This document shows, piece by piece, positions 9,087 to 17,588 of a DNA stretch of 64,000 nucleotides. The position numbers and the translations under genes are program-made. The first letter of the stretch is position 1. The number at the start of each line of letters is the position of its first letter. The notes beneath the pieces are model-generated. The model had not been told where the DNA came from, did not search any database, and saw only the letters and a program-made list of their open reading frames with translations. The DNA is from Amycolatopsis decaplanina DSM 44594 (GTDB lineage Bacteria > Actinomycetota > Actinomycetes > Mycobacteriales > Pseudonocardiaceae). The stretch lies in contig NZ_AOHO01000074.1 in the NCBI RefSeq assembly GCF_000342005.1, positions 124,001-188,000 on the forward strand, read 5' to 3'.

Positions 9087-10015
9087 CGCGTGACCGCCAC
9101 CGCGACGGCGAGCGCGGCGAGACCGACCACTCTCGACAGCCGGACCGCGCGGCGCACGTCCACCGGTTCCGGCTCGCGGCCGTCGCCGAGGACGCCGCGG
9201 CGTTCGGTGCGTCCGTCGTAGCTGTTCGTCCCGCCCAGCCTGATCCCGAGCGCGCCGGCGAAAGCGGCCTCGACCTGGCCCGCGTTGGGGCTCGGATGGT
9301 GCTTTCCGTCGCGGCGCCAGATCCGGAACGCGGCTTTGGCGAATCCGCCCGCCAGCGGCGCCGAAGCCACGGTGAGTGCGGCGCCGACGCGGGACGGCAC
9401 CAGATTCACCAGGTCGTCCGTCCTCGCCGAGGCCCAGCCGAAGTCGGCGTACTTCGGCGATCGGTAGCCGACCATCGCGTCGAGCGTGTTGAGCGCGCGA
9501 TAACCCAGCAGACCGGGGATTCCGGCGACCGCGCCCCACAGCAGCGGCGCGACGACGGCGTCCGAGGTGTTCTCGGCGATGGACTCGGTGGTCGCGCGCG
9601 CGAGTTGTCCGGTGTCGAGGCCGGTGGCGTCGCGGGCGCACAGATGCGAAAGCCGCCGCCGCGCGCCGGGCAGGTCGCCGTCGTCGAGCAACCGGGCCAT
9701 GTGGGTGCCCTCGGCCGCGAGCCCCTTGCCGCCCAGAACCACCCAAGTGGACGCCGCGGTGAGCGCGAACCTCGCGAAAGGACGCTTCCGGGTCAAGAAC
9801 TGGGCCGCGACCCCCAATCCGGTGACGGTGCCCGCGCAGACCGCGGTGTACGCCGCGCCCCGCGCCTTCGAATCGGCGTAAACCCGCTGTTCGAGGGCTC
9901 GCGCGGCATGGCCGAAGCCCGCGACCGGGTGCCTCCTCCGTGGATCTCCGAACACGGCGTCGGCGACGTAACCGGTAACGAGTCCGGCTGCGGTGGCGGC
10001 TTGTCGGAGTGGCAC
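9083..10015 (-). CDS. cobD: Adenosylcobinamide-phosphate synthase (CobD/CbiB)
   Basis: Membrane protein that attaches aminopropanol (or its phosphate) to adenosylcobyric acid. Family signatures seen are GYVADAVFGDPRRRHPVAGFG near the N-terminus, ESIAENTSDAVVAPLLWG in the middle and SPNAGQVEAAFAGALGI toward the end. The GTG at 10015 gives 310 aa and starts directly before the first conserved segment. An ATG at 10069 in frame would overlap cobU and is less likely. It is divergent from cobU, with only 36 bp between the starts. Confidence 0.92.
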   Translation of the reverse strand: MPLRQAATAAGLVTGYVADAVFGDPRRRHPVAGFGHAARALEQRVYADSKARGAAYTAVCAGTVTGLGVAAQFLTRKRPFARFALTAASTWVVLGGKGLAAEGTHMARLLDDGDLPGARRRLSHLCARDATGLDTGQLARATTESIAENTSDAVVAPLLWGAVAGIPGLLGYRALNTLDAMVGYRSPKYADFGWASARTDDLVNLVPSRVGAALTVASAPLAGGFAKAAFRIWRRDGKHHPSPNAGQVEAAFAGALGIRLGGTNSYDGRTERRGVLGDGREPEPVDVRRAVRLSRVVGLAALAVAVAVTR

Positions 10016-10051
10016 GTGGCGAACCGTAGCGCGTGCACGAGAATGCGGGGT

Positions 10052-10657
10052 ATGACCAAGCTGACGCATCGCCTCGCGGGGGTTCTCGAGACCCTCGCAC
10101 GGGCACTTCGCCGCTATTCGCGCGACGATGGCAAGGTGCTGATACTGGGCGGCGTCCGCTCTGGGAAGTCACACCACGCCGAGGGCCTCGCGTCCCGCCA
10201 CCCGCACCTGACCTACATCGCGCCCGGACTTCCGCCGAGCGCCGAAGATCCCGAATGGGCCGCCCGGGTGGCCGCGCACCGCGCGCGACGGCCCGCCAAC
10301 TGGAAGACGGTCGAGACCACCGACCTGGCCACCGTCCTGCGCACGGCGACGCATCCGCTGCTCATCGACTGCCTCGGCACCTGGATCGGCCGGGTGCTCG
10401 ACGAGGTCGGCGCCTGGGAGCAGCGCAAGGGCTGGGAACGGCGGCTCGACGACCGGCTGGAGGACTTCCTGGCGGCGTGGGCGCAAGCCGACGTACCGGT
10501 GATCGCGGTCAGCAACGAGGTCGGCAGCGGTGTGGTGCCCGCGACGGTGTCCGGACGCGTGTTCCGTGATGTGCTGGGCGCGCTGAACAACCGGGTCTCC
10601 GCCGTGTCCGACCGGACCGTGCTGGTCGTCGCCGGACGGATGCTCGATCTGCCCTAG
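10052..10657 (+). CDS. cobU: Adenosylcobinamide kinase / adenosylcobinamide-phosphate guanylyltransferase
   Basis: 201-aa bifunctional enzyme of the nucleotide-loop assembly branch. It phosphorylates adenosylcobinamide and activates it with GTP. The P-loop GGVRSGKS lies at residues 33-40, about 25 residues later than in the shortest family members because of a basic N-terminal extension. DCLGTWIGR and SNEVGSGVVP are the other family motifs. An ATG three codons upstream (10043) is also possible. The cobT ATG follows 11 nt after the stop. Confidence 0.94.
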   Translation: MTKLTHRLAGVLETLARALRRYSRDDGKVLILGGVRSGKSHHAEGLASRHPHLTYIAPGLPPSAEDPEWAARVAAHRARRPANWKTVETTDLATVLRTATHPLLIDCLGTWIGRVLDEVGAWEQRKGWERRLDDRLEDFLAAWAQADVPVIAVSNEVGSGVVPATVSGRVFRDVLGALNNRVSAVSDRTVLVVAGRMLDLP

Positions 10658-10668
10658 GGAGCCTGCCG

Positions 10669-11688
10669 ATGCCTTTCGCCATCCCCACCCCGGACGCCGC
10701 CGCCGAAGCCGCCGCGCGCACCAGACTGGACGGCCTGGTCAAGCCGCTGGGTTCACTCGGACGGCTCGAAGACCTGGCCGCCTGGCTCAGCGCGGCGCAC
10801 GGCGTCGTGCCACCGCGGCCGCTCGACGACGTCCGCGTGGTCGTCTTCGCCGGTGACCACGGGGTTTCCGGTATGTCGGCGTATCCGCGTGAGGTCACCG
10901 CGGCGATGGTCCGGGTGTTCCTCGCCGGGAAGAGCGGTGTCAGCGTGCTGGCCGGGCTCGCCGGGGCGAAGGTGCGGGTGCTGGACATCGCGGTGGACTG
11001 GGACGGCGCGGACGTGCCCGCCGAGGTCACCGCGCACAAGGTCCGGCGGGGTTCCGGCGCGATCGACGTCGAAGACGCGCTCGCCGAGGGCGAGGCGCGG
11101 ACGGCGTTCGAGCACGGGCTGGCGATCGCGGACGAGGAGATCGACGGCGGCGCGGATCTGCTCATCCCGGGCGACATGGGGATCGGCAACACGACGATCT
11201 GCGCGGCCGTGGTCGCCTCGGTGCTCGGCCTGGTGGCGGAAGAGGTCGTCGGCACGGGCACCGGGATCGACGAGGACGGGCGCGCGCGGAAGGTCGCGGT
11301 CGTCGAGGCCGCGTTGGCCAGGGCCGGAGCGGTGAAGGATCCCTTCGCGGTGCTGACCGCGCTCGGCAGCGCTTGTCTCGCCGCGACGGCGGGCTTTCTC
11401 GTGCAGGCCGCGGTCCGTGGGGTTCCGGTGCTGCTCGACGGCGTGTTCTCCGGGGCCGCGGCGCTCGTCGCCCGCGAGATCGCGCCGGGCGCCGAACAGT
11501 GGTGGCTGGCCGGGCACCGGTCGACCGAGCCGTCGCAGGCGTACGCGTTGAAGGCACTCGGGCTTGAGCCGATCCTCGACCTCGGGCTGAGGCTCGGCGA
11601 GGGCAGCGGCGCCGTGCAGGCGGTCCCGACGCTGAGGGCGGCGCGGGCGGTCCTCGCGGACATGGGCCTACTGGCGGATCTGGCTTGA
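10669..11688 (+). CDS. cobT: Nicotinate-nucleotide--dimethylbenzimidazole phosphoribosyltransferase
   Basis: 339-aa enzyme that makes alpha-ribazole phosphate from dimethylbenzimidazole and nicotinate mononucleotide. The N-terminal KPLGSLGRLEDLAAWL, the FAGDHGVSGMSAYP block and the GDMGIGNTT motif identify it. This is the lower-ligand activating CobT, not the chelatase subunit of the same name. It sits between cobU and cobS and overlaps cobS by 4 nt. Confidence 0.95.
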   Translation: MPFAIPTPDAAAEAAARTRLDGLVKPLGSLGRLEDLAAWLSAAHGVVPPRPLDDVRVVVFAGDHGVSGMSAYPREVTAAMVRVFLAGKSGVSVLAGLAGAKVRVLDIAVDWDGADVPAEVTAHKVRRGSGAIDVEDALAEGEARTAFEHGLAIADEEIDGGADLLIPGDMGIGNTTICAAVVASVLGLVAEEVVGTGTGIDEDGRARKVAVVEAALARAGAVKDPFAVLTALGSACLAATAGFLVQAAVRGVPVLLDGVFSGAAALVAREIAPGAEQWWLAGHRSTEPSQAYALKALGLEPILDLGLRLGEGSGAVQAVPTLRAARAVLADMGLLADLA

Positions 11689-12431
11689 TCGCCGACGCGT
11701 TGAGGATGGCCGTCGGCACCTTGACCACCGTCAGGGTGCCGGCGCCGGGACTGATCGACCGGCGGGTGGCGGGCGGCGCGATGGTTCTCGCCCCGCTCGC
11801 CGTCGTACCGCTCGCTGCCGCCGCCTCGATGATCGTCTTTCTCGGTGAGTTGGCCGGCCTGCCCGCTTTCGCCTCGGCCGCGCTCGCGTTGGGCGTGGTG
11901 GCGCTGGGCAGTCGCGGGCTTCATCTGGACGGGCTCGCCGACACGGCCGACGGGCTCGGCGCTTCGTACGACCGCGCGCGGGCGCTGGAGGTCATGCGGC
12001 GCGGGGATTCCGGGCCGACCGGGATCGCGACCCTGGTGCTGGTGCTGCTCGTGCAGGCCGGCGCGCTGGCCGGGGCGATCTCGGCCGGGCACGGGATCGC
12101 GGCGGCCGCGGCGGCGGTCATCGCCGGACGCGGGGTGCTCTCGCTGTGCTGTGCGCGCGGCGTCCCCTCGGCACGGCCGGAAGGGCTGGGCGCGACCGTC
12201 GCCGGTTCGGTCCCGGTGTGGACGGCGGCGGTGGTGTTCGCCGTGCTCGCGGGCGCGGCGGCGCTGGTGTTTCCGTGGTGGCGAGGGCTGCTCGCGGTGA
12301 CGCTGGGGTATCTGGCCGCGTCGGCGCTGCTGGCACGGTGTGTCCAACGGCTGGGCGGGGTCACCGGTGACGTGCTCGGCGGCTGTGTCGAGGTCGCCGT
12401 CGCGGGGGTCTTGCTGGCTTTGTCGTTCTGA
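11685..12431 (+). CDS. cobS: Adenosylcobinamide-GDP ribazoletransferase (cobalamin synthase)
   Basis: 248-aa integral membrane enzyme that joins adenosylcobinamide-GDP and alpha-ribazole (phosphate) to give adenosylcobalamin (phosphate). The signature HLDGLADTADGLGA lies near residues 78-91 and is followed by MRRGDSGPTGI. Several hydrophobic helices fit the family. TTG at 11685 is taken as the start because it overlaps the cobT stop by 4 nt and the family N-terminus begins there. Confidence 0.93.
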   Translation: MIADALRMAVGTLTTVRVPAPGLIDRRVAGGAMVLAPLAVVPLAAAASMIVFLGELAGLPAFASAALALGVVALGSRGLHLDGLADTADGLGASYDRARALEVMRRGDSGPTGIATLVLVLLVQAGALAGAISAGHGIAAAAAAVIAGRGVLSLCCARGVPSARPEGLGATVAGSVPVWTAAVVFAVLAGAAALVFPWWRGLLAVTLGYLAASALLARCVQRLGGVTGDVLGGCVEVAVAGVLLALSF

Positions 12432-12614
12432 GGGCTGCCCGTGACTCGCGTGCTCAGAGACGGATCTCGCGAGCTCAGAGACGTGATTCGCGTGTGCGGA
12501 GGGCGCACCTTCGAGTGCGGCATCCAGTCACGTGAGTTCCGTTCCTGAGCACGTGAGTTCCGTGTCTGAGCACGTGAGTCACGCCTTCGTTGCATGCCGA
12601 CTTCGCGGCGCTTC
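12432..12614. repeat. Iterated short half-palindromes between convergent cobS and cobC
   Basis: The stretch contains repeated units such as cgtgactcgcgtg, cgtgattcgcgtg, cacgtgagttccg (twice) and cacgtgagtcacg, separated by ctgagca or ctcagag. The units resemble the arms of the palindromes at 24391-24485 and 61740-61818. No coding signal is seen. It probably forms alternative stems acting as a bidirectional terminator, but no single long hairpin dominates. Confidence 0.55.
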
Positions 12615-13631
12615 TCAAGGAGACTGCAGCACAGCTGCCAGGGCGGCCAGGAATCGGTCCACAGTTTCCCGATCCCGGACGGCGATCCGCAGGTACCGCG
12701 TATCCAGCCCCGGGAAGGTGTCCCCACGGCGGACGGCGAAGCCGTTCTCCCGCAACCGTTCCCGGACGCTGTCGGCGCCGGGAAGCCGCACGAGCACGAA
12801 AGGTCCCCGAGGTTCCCCCAGCACCTCGACGCCCATCGCGGCCAGGCCCGAAACCAGGTACTCCCGATCCGCTTCAGCCGCCACCGCCAGCTTTTCGGCT
12901 TCCTCCAGGGCGGCCGGACGGCAGCACGCCACCACGGCGACGGCGGCGAGTGTCGACACCGACCACGGGGGCTGGACCGCGCGCAGACTGTCCACAACGG
13001 ACTCGTCCGCCAGGACGTATCCGGCGCGCAGTCCGGCGATCCCCCAGGTCTTCGTCAGACTGCGAAGGACGACGAAACCAGGTTGTCCCGCAACGCTTTC
13101 GGTCTCGCCGGGGACGGCGTCGAGGAAGGCCTCGTCGACGACGACCAGGCGACCGGGACGCCCCAGCGCGATCAGGTCCGCGGCCGGGTGCAGCACGGAA
13201 GTCGGGTTCGTGGGGTTCCCGACGAAGACCAGGTCCGCCTCCTCCGGGACATCGCCCAGCCGGAATCCGTCGTCGGGCGACGACAACACCCGGTGCACGG
13301 GATGACCGGCCGCACGCAAAGCGGCTTCGGGTTCGGTGAACTGCGGGTGCACGACAACCGCGTGGGACGGCCGCAACGCCGTGGCCAGCAACGTGAAGGC
13401 CTCGGCCGCGCCGGAGGTCACCAAGACCTGGGACTCGGGCAACGAGTGCCGGGCGGCGACCGCGGCCGTGGCGGCGGTGACGTCCGGATAGGCGGCCAGG
13501 TCGGCCAAGGCCGCCGCCAGCTCGGCGCGCAGCCAAGCGGGCGGCGCCGGGAGGCGGACGTTGACCGCGAGGTCGACGAGTCCTTCGCCGACTTCGCGAT
13601 CGCCGTGATGCCAGAGGTCGTAGTCAGCCAT
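12615..13631 (-). CDS. cobC: Threonine-phosphate decarboxylase-like PLP aminotransferase (CobC)
   Basis: 338-aa class I/II PLP enzyme related to histidinol-phosphate aminotransferase. In cobalamin clusters such proteins (CobC) are assigned as the L-threonine-phosphate decarboxylase that supplies the aminopropanol linker. The PLP lysine is in LRSLTKTWGIAGLRAGY, with upstream GNPTNPTS and VVVDEAFLD. Its start overlaps the end of cobB by 8 nt, so it is the last gene of the four-gene minus-strand block. An aminotransferase role outside B12 synthesis cannot be excluded from sequence. Confidence 0.85.
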   Translation of the reverse strand: MADYDLWHHGDREVGEGLVDLAVNVRLPAPPAWLRAELAAALADLAAYPDVTAATAAVAARHSLPESQVLVTSGAAEAFTLLATALRPSHAVVVHPQFTEPEAALRAAGHPVHRVLSSPDDGFRLGDVPEEADLVFVGNPTNPTSVLHPAADLIALGRPGRLVVVDEAFLDAVPGETESVAGQPGFVVLRSLTKTWGIAGLRAGYVLADESVVDSLRAVQPPWSVSTLAAVAVVACCRPAALEEAEKLAVAAEADREYLVSGLAAMGVEVLGEPRGPFVLVRLPGADSVRERLRENGFAVRRGDTFPGLDTRYLRIAVRDRETVDRFLAALAAVLQSP

Positions 13632-14958
13632 GGGCGCGCACCGCGGCGGCGAACCGCTCGGCGAGTTCGGGATAGCCCGCCCAGTGGACGTGCAGGTAGG
13701 AAGCGTGCAGTGACGCCGACGCGAAGCCGTCGGGTCTGCGGTCCCAGCCCCAGGCCGGTGTCGGGCCGCTGCCGGGTTCGATGACCGTGCGGTGGAATTC
13801 GTGACCGGTGACGCGTTGCCCGGCGACGGTCAGCACGGTGTCGGCGGGCGAGAAAGCCTTGCGGTAGCCGAGTTTCCCGCGTTTCGTCATGGTGGCCGAG
13901 GCGTCGAGGACGCCGGTCATCGGTGCCCCGTCGATGTCCTGGCACAGGTACAGCAGTCCCGCGCATTCCGCCACGACGGGCATTCCGTCGCCGACGGCCC
14001 GCGCGACCGCCGTCCGCAGCGGGACGTTCGCCGACAGTTCTTCGGCGTGCACCTCGGGGAAGCCGCCGCCGAAGTACAGCCCGGCGCAGCCCTCGGGAAG
14101 TTCCTTGTCCTGCAAGGGATCCATCTCGACGACGTCGACACCGGCGGCGGCGAGCAGTTCGACGGCCTCGGTGTAGCGGAAGGTGAACGCCGGGCCGGCC
14201 GCGGCGGCGACGATCGAACGCCGCCCGTCATGACCGAGCGGAGGCCGCCAAGGCTCCCCCGAAAGCCGGGAAGCGGATCGGGCGACCTGTACGACGGCGC
14301 CGAGGTCCACTCCCTCACTGATCCAGGCGGCCAGTTCCGGCAGCAGCCGTTCCGACTCGCTCGCCCGTTCCGCCGCCGGGACCAGCCCGAGGTGACGGCT
14401 GGGCGCGTGGATCTCTTCGTTGCGGTACAACGTGCCCAGCAGCGGGACGCCGGTCGCTTCCAGCGCGGTGACGATCTCGTCCGCGTGCCGCTGCGAGCCC
14501 AGTTTGTTGAGAATGACGCCGGCGAGCCGGACGCGGGTGTCGTACTGCGCGAACCCCAGGACGGTCGCGGCGACACTGCGCGACGCGGCCGAGGCGTCCA
14601 CCACGAGCACCACCGGCGCGTCCAGCAGCCGCGCGACGTGCGCCGTCGAGGCGTACCCCTCGGTGCCGAGAGCCCCGTCGAACAGGCCCATCACGCCTTC
14701 GATGACCGCGATGTCGGCACCGGCGGAACCGTGCCGCAGCAACGGGATCAGCCGGTCCTCGCCTTGGAGGAACGGGTCGAGGTTGCGCGGGGGCCGTCCG
14801 GTGGCGAGGGCGTGGTAGCTCGGGTCGATGAAGTCGGGGCCGACCTTGTGCCCGGACACCTTCAGCCCCCGCGCCCGCAACGCCGCCATCACGCCCGCGG
14901 CGATCGTGGTCTTGCCGTGCCCGGAGCCGGGCGCGGCGATGACCACGCGATTCACCAT
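13624..14958 (-). CDS. cobB: Hydrogenobyrinic acid a,c-diamide synthase
   Basis: 444-aa glutamine-dependent amidase acting on the a and c carboxylates, before cobalt insertion in the aerobic pathway. The P-loop APGSGHGKTT lies at residues 9-18, KVGPDFIDPSYH follows, and the C-terminal glutaminase domain has AECAGLLYL (nucleophile Cys) and HASYLHVHW. ATG 14958 begins directly at the synthetase domain and overlaps the cobO stop by 7 nt. The frame extends further upstream only as a shadow of cobO. Confidence 0.94.
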   Translation of the reverse strand: MVNRVVIAAPGSGHGKTTIAAGVMAALRARGLKVSGHKVGPDFIDPSYHALATGRPPRNLDPFLQGEDRLIPLLRHGSAGADIAVIEGVMGLFDGALGTEGYASTAHVARLLDAPVVLVVDASAASRSVAATVLGFAQYDTRVRLAGVILNKLGSQRHADEIVTALEATGVPLLGTLYRNEEIHAPSRHLGLVPAAERASESERLLPELAAWISEGVDLGAVVQVARSASRLSGEPWRPPLGHDGRRSIVAAAAGPAFTFRYTEAVELLAAAGVDVVEMDPLQDKELPEGCAGLYFGGGFPEVHAEELSANVPLRTAVARAVGDGMPVVAECAGLLYLCQDIDGAPMTGVLDASATMTKRGKLGYRKAFSPADTVLTVAGQRVTGHEFHRTVIEPGSGPTPAWGWDRRPDGFASASLHASYLHVHWAGYPELAERFAAAVRAHG

Positions 14959-15566
14959 TCGATGCCTCGCTGGCCTTTTTGCCCGGCGTCCATCGGGTGC
15001 TTCACCTTGGTCATCTCGGTGACCAGATCCGCCGCGTCGATCAGCTCCGGCGGCGCGTACCGGCCGGTGATCACCACATGCTGGTGACCGGGACGTCCGC
15101 TCAGCGCCGAGACGACGTCGTCCACTTCGAGCCAGCCCCATTTGAGCAGATAGCTGAACTCGTCGAGCACGTAGAAGTCGTGGGTCTCGGCGGCGAGACG
15201 GCGTTTGATCTCGGCCCAGCCCTCACGGGCGTTGGCGGCGTGGTCCTCTTCGGAGCCGGACTTGCGCGCCCAGCTCCAGCCTTCGCCCATCTTGTGCCAT
15301 TCGACCGGTCCGCCCTGACCGGTCTCCTCGTGCAGCTTGCCGAGCGCGCGGAACGCGGCTTCCTCGCCGACGCGCCACTTCGCCGACTTGACGAACTGGA
15401 ACACGCCGATCGACCAGCCCTGGTTCCACGCGCGCAACGCCATCCCGAACGCGGCCGTGGACTTGCCCTTCATCTCGCCGGTGTGCACGGCGAGCAGCGG
15501 GCGGTTGCGGCGCTGACGGGTGGTGAGCCCGTCGTTCGGCACCGTTTCCGGTTTGCCCTGTGGCAT
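14952..15566 (-). CDS. cobO: Corrinoid adenosyltransferase (CobO/BtuR type)
   Basis: 204-aa enzyme transferring the 5'-deoxyadenosyl group of ATP to the reduced cobalt of cob(I)yrinic acid a,c-diamide. Family features are the P-loop HTGEMKGKSTAAFG (about residues 28-41), GVFQFVKSAKWRVGE, DFYVLDEFSYLL and VVITGRYAPPELI. The ATG shares one base with the stop of the chelatase-like gene (TAATG) and the end overlaps cobB by 7 nt, so translation is coupled throughout. Confidence 0.95.
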   Translation of the reverse strand: MPQGKPETVPNDGLTTRQRRNRPLLAVHTGEMKGKSTAAFGMALRAWNQGWSIGVFQFVKSAKWRVGEEAAFRALGKLHEETGQGGPVEWHKMGEGWSWARKSGSEEDHAANAREGWAEIKRRLAAETHDFYVLDEFSYLLKWGWLEVDDVVSALSGRPGHQHVVITGRYAPPELIDAADLVTEMTKVKHPMDAGQKGQRGIEW

Positions 15567-17527
15567 TACGCGGCCCTCCCGGAGATACGTGTACGGACGG
15601 CACCGGCCAAGGTGTCCGCGGCGACCTCGGCGACCGGGACGTGTTCGGCGCCGAGGTGTTCCGCCAGTTCGGCGGCGAGCCCGAGGCGCATCTTCCCGCT
15701 CTCGCAGTCCATCACGATCGAGGTGACGTTTCCGGCCAGCAGCCCGGCCGCCTGCCGCGCGCGCTGGACGGCGTCGGCGCCGCTGGTCGCGCGGCCGTCG
15801 GTGACGACGACGAGCAGCGGACGCCGCAACGGATCACGGACCGCTTCGATCCGCAGGACCCGAGCCGCTTCAAGGAGTCCCTCCGCCAGTGGTGTCCTGC
15901 CACCAGTTGCGAGACCGTCCAAACGGGACGCGGCGGCGTCGACGCTGATGGTCGGCGGAAGCGCGAGTTCGGCGCCGGAGGCGCGGAAGGTCACCAGGCC
16001 CACCTTGTCGCGACGCTGGTAGGCGTCGAGCAGCAACGACAGCACGGCGGTCTTGACCTCGCGCATCCGCTGACGTGCGCCCATCGAGCCGGACGCGTCG
16101 ACGCAGAACAGCACCAGGTTGCCCTCGCGCCCTTCCCGCCGCGCGAACCGCAGGTCCTGGGGCCGCACCACGAGTCCGGCGCCGCTGCGGCCGCGAGACC
16201 GCTGATGCGGCGCGGCCGCGCGCACGGTCGCGAGCAGATGCGGATGCCCGTCCTTGGTCCCGGCGGGCTGGACGCCGATGGTCCGGCCGTTGTCGGTGAT
16301 CGCCCTGGACCGTCGCCCGGCGGCGCCCTCACCGGTGCCTTTCACCTCGAAACGCCTGGCACGGAAGGCTTCACCGGCACCGACAGGCTTCTGGTCACCA
16401 CCGCTCTGGCCGCCACCCGAAGGCTCTTGGCCGCCCTCCGACGACGACGTGTCGCCTTCCGAGGAAGGAGGCGGGGTGCCCGAGCCTGGGCCGTCATCGT
16501 CAGGACCGGGTCCTTCGGGCTCGGCGTCCTGCAGCGCCTGCTCCAACTGCTCTTCGGAGATCCCGGGCGCGTCGAAGGGATTCCGGCGACGACGGTGCGG
16601 CAGCGCGAGCCGGGCCGCGACCCGGACGTCCTCGGTGGTCACCTCGGTCCGCCCGGCCCAGGCGGCGTGCGCGACCGCGGTCCGCGCGGTCACGATGTCC
16701 GCGCGCATGCCGTCGACCTCGAAGGAGGCACAGACCTCGGCGATCTGCCGCAGCGCGTCGTCCGGCAGTTTGACCGACGGCAGAAGCCGTTGCGCCGCCT
16801 CGATGTCCGCGGCGAGTTCGGCGTCGGCCGCGGCGTACTGGCCGGCGAAACCGTCGGGATCCGCTTCGTAGGCGAGCCGCCGCCGGACGACCTCGACCCG
16901 CAGTTCGGGATCCCGGCTGGACGCGACCTCGACGGTGAGCCCGAAGCGGTCCAGCAACTGCGGCCGCAGTTCGCCTTCCTCCGGGTTCATCGTGCCGATC
17001 AGGACGAACCGGGCGGCGTGCGATACCGAGACGCCCTCGCGTTCGACCGTCGCACGTCCCATGGCGGCGGCGTCGAGCAGCGTGTCGACCAGGTGGTCGT
17101 GCAGGAGGTTGACCTCGTCCACGTACAGCAGTCCGCGATGCGCGGCCGCGAGCAGACCGGGCTGGAAGTCGGTGACGCCGTCGGCGAGCGCGCGTTCCAG
17201 GTTCAGCGAGCCGATCACGCGGTCTTCGGCCGCGCCGACCGGCAGTTCCACCAGCCGCGCTGGACGGCGGTGGGCGGGCGGGCCTTCGGCGTGCGGGCCG
17301 TCCGGGCAGGCCGGATCGGGTTCGACGGGATCGCAGGAGAACCGGCACGCGTCCACGACGTCGACGCCGGGCAGCAGGCCGGCCAGCGCGCGCACCATCG
17401 TGGATTTCGCCGTGCCCTTCTCGCCGCGCACGAGCACCCCGCCGACGGCGGGCGAGATGGAGGAAAGCACCAGCGCCAGGCGCAGATCCGGCATCCCCAC
17501 AACGGCGGTGAACGGGTACGGCTTCAC
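15566..17527 (-). CDS. Magnesium chelatase-like AAA+/VWA fusion protein (putative cobalt chelatase motor)
   Basis: 653-aa protein joining a ChlI/BchI-type AAA+ ATPase to a ChlD-type VWA domain. Walker A is GEKGTAKST (residues 35-43); an insertion with three cysteines (CRFSCDPVEPDPACP) follows; Walker B region is RGLLYVDEVNLL; a Pro/Gly/Asp-rich linker (about residues 330-385) leads to the VWA MIDAS motif FCVDASGSMG. It is the first gene of the block with cobO, cobB and cobC. CobN needs an ATPase partner and no CobS/CobT chelatase subunits are in the window, so this protein is the likely partner. That role is inferred from context. Confidence 0.85.
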   Translation of the reverse strand: MKPYPFTAVVGMPDLRLALVLSSISPAVGGVLVRGEKGTAKSTMVRALAGLLPGVDVVDACRFSCDPVEPDPACPDGPHAEGPPAHRRPARLVELPVGAAEDRVIGSLNLERALADGVTDFQPGLLAAAHRGLLYVDEVNLLHDHLVDTLLDAAAMGRATVEREGVSVSHAARFVLIGTMNPEEGELRPQLLDRFGLTVEVASSRDPELRVEVVRRRLAYEADPDGFAGQYAAADAELAADIEAAQRLLPSVKLPDDALRQIAEVCASFEVDGMRADIVTARTAVAHAAWAGRTEVTTEDVRVAARLALPHRRRRNPFDAPGISEEQLEQALQDAEPEGPGPDDDGPGSGTPPPSSEGDTSSSEGGQEPSGGGQSGGDQKPVGAGEAFRARRFEVKGTGEGAAGRRSRAITDNGRTIGVQPAGTKDGHPHLLATVRAAAPHQRSRGRSGAGLVVRPQDLRFARREGREGNLVLFCVDASGSMGARQRMREVKTAVLSLLLDAYQRRDKVGLVTFRASGAELALPPTISVDAAASRLDGLATGGRTPLAEGLLEAARVLRIEAVRDPLRRPLLVVVTDGRATSGADAVQRARQAAGLLAGNVTSIVMDCESGKMRLGLAAELAEHLGAEHVPVAEVAADTLAGAVRTRISGRAA

Positions 17528-17588
17528 AGCTCTCCCTCATCCTCGACGACGTCCGGCCGATCATCGCACAGGAAATCCGTCATCTAAC
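17528..17588. promoter_or_regulatory. Divergent promoter region of the chelatase/cobO/cobB/cobC and cobL/cobM/cobK blocks
   Basis: Only 61 bp separate the start of the minus-strand block (17527) from the GTG of cobL (17589). No cobalamin riboswitch core is seen here, unlike at cbtBA and cobN. No confident -35/-10 elements could be assigned. Confidence 0.4.

Noticed and set aside
7626..10172. cobQ as an 848-aa protein
   Set aside because: The N-terminal 362 codons are antisense or out of frame to cobD and carry no domain; the synthetase domain starts at GTG 9086 with a 4-nt overlap to cobD.
12432..12614. CRISPR-like direct repeats
   Set aside because: Units are short, unevenly spaced and palindromic in nature, with no spacers of constant length and no cas genes.
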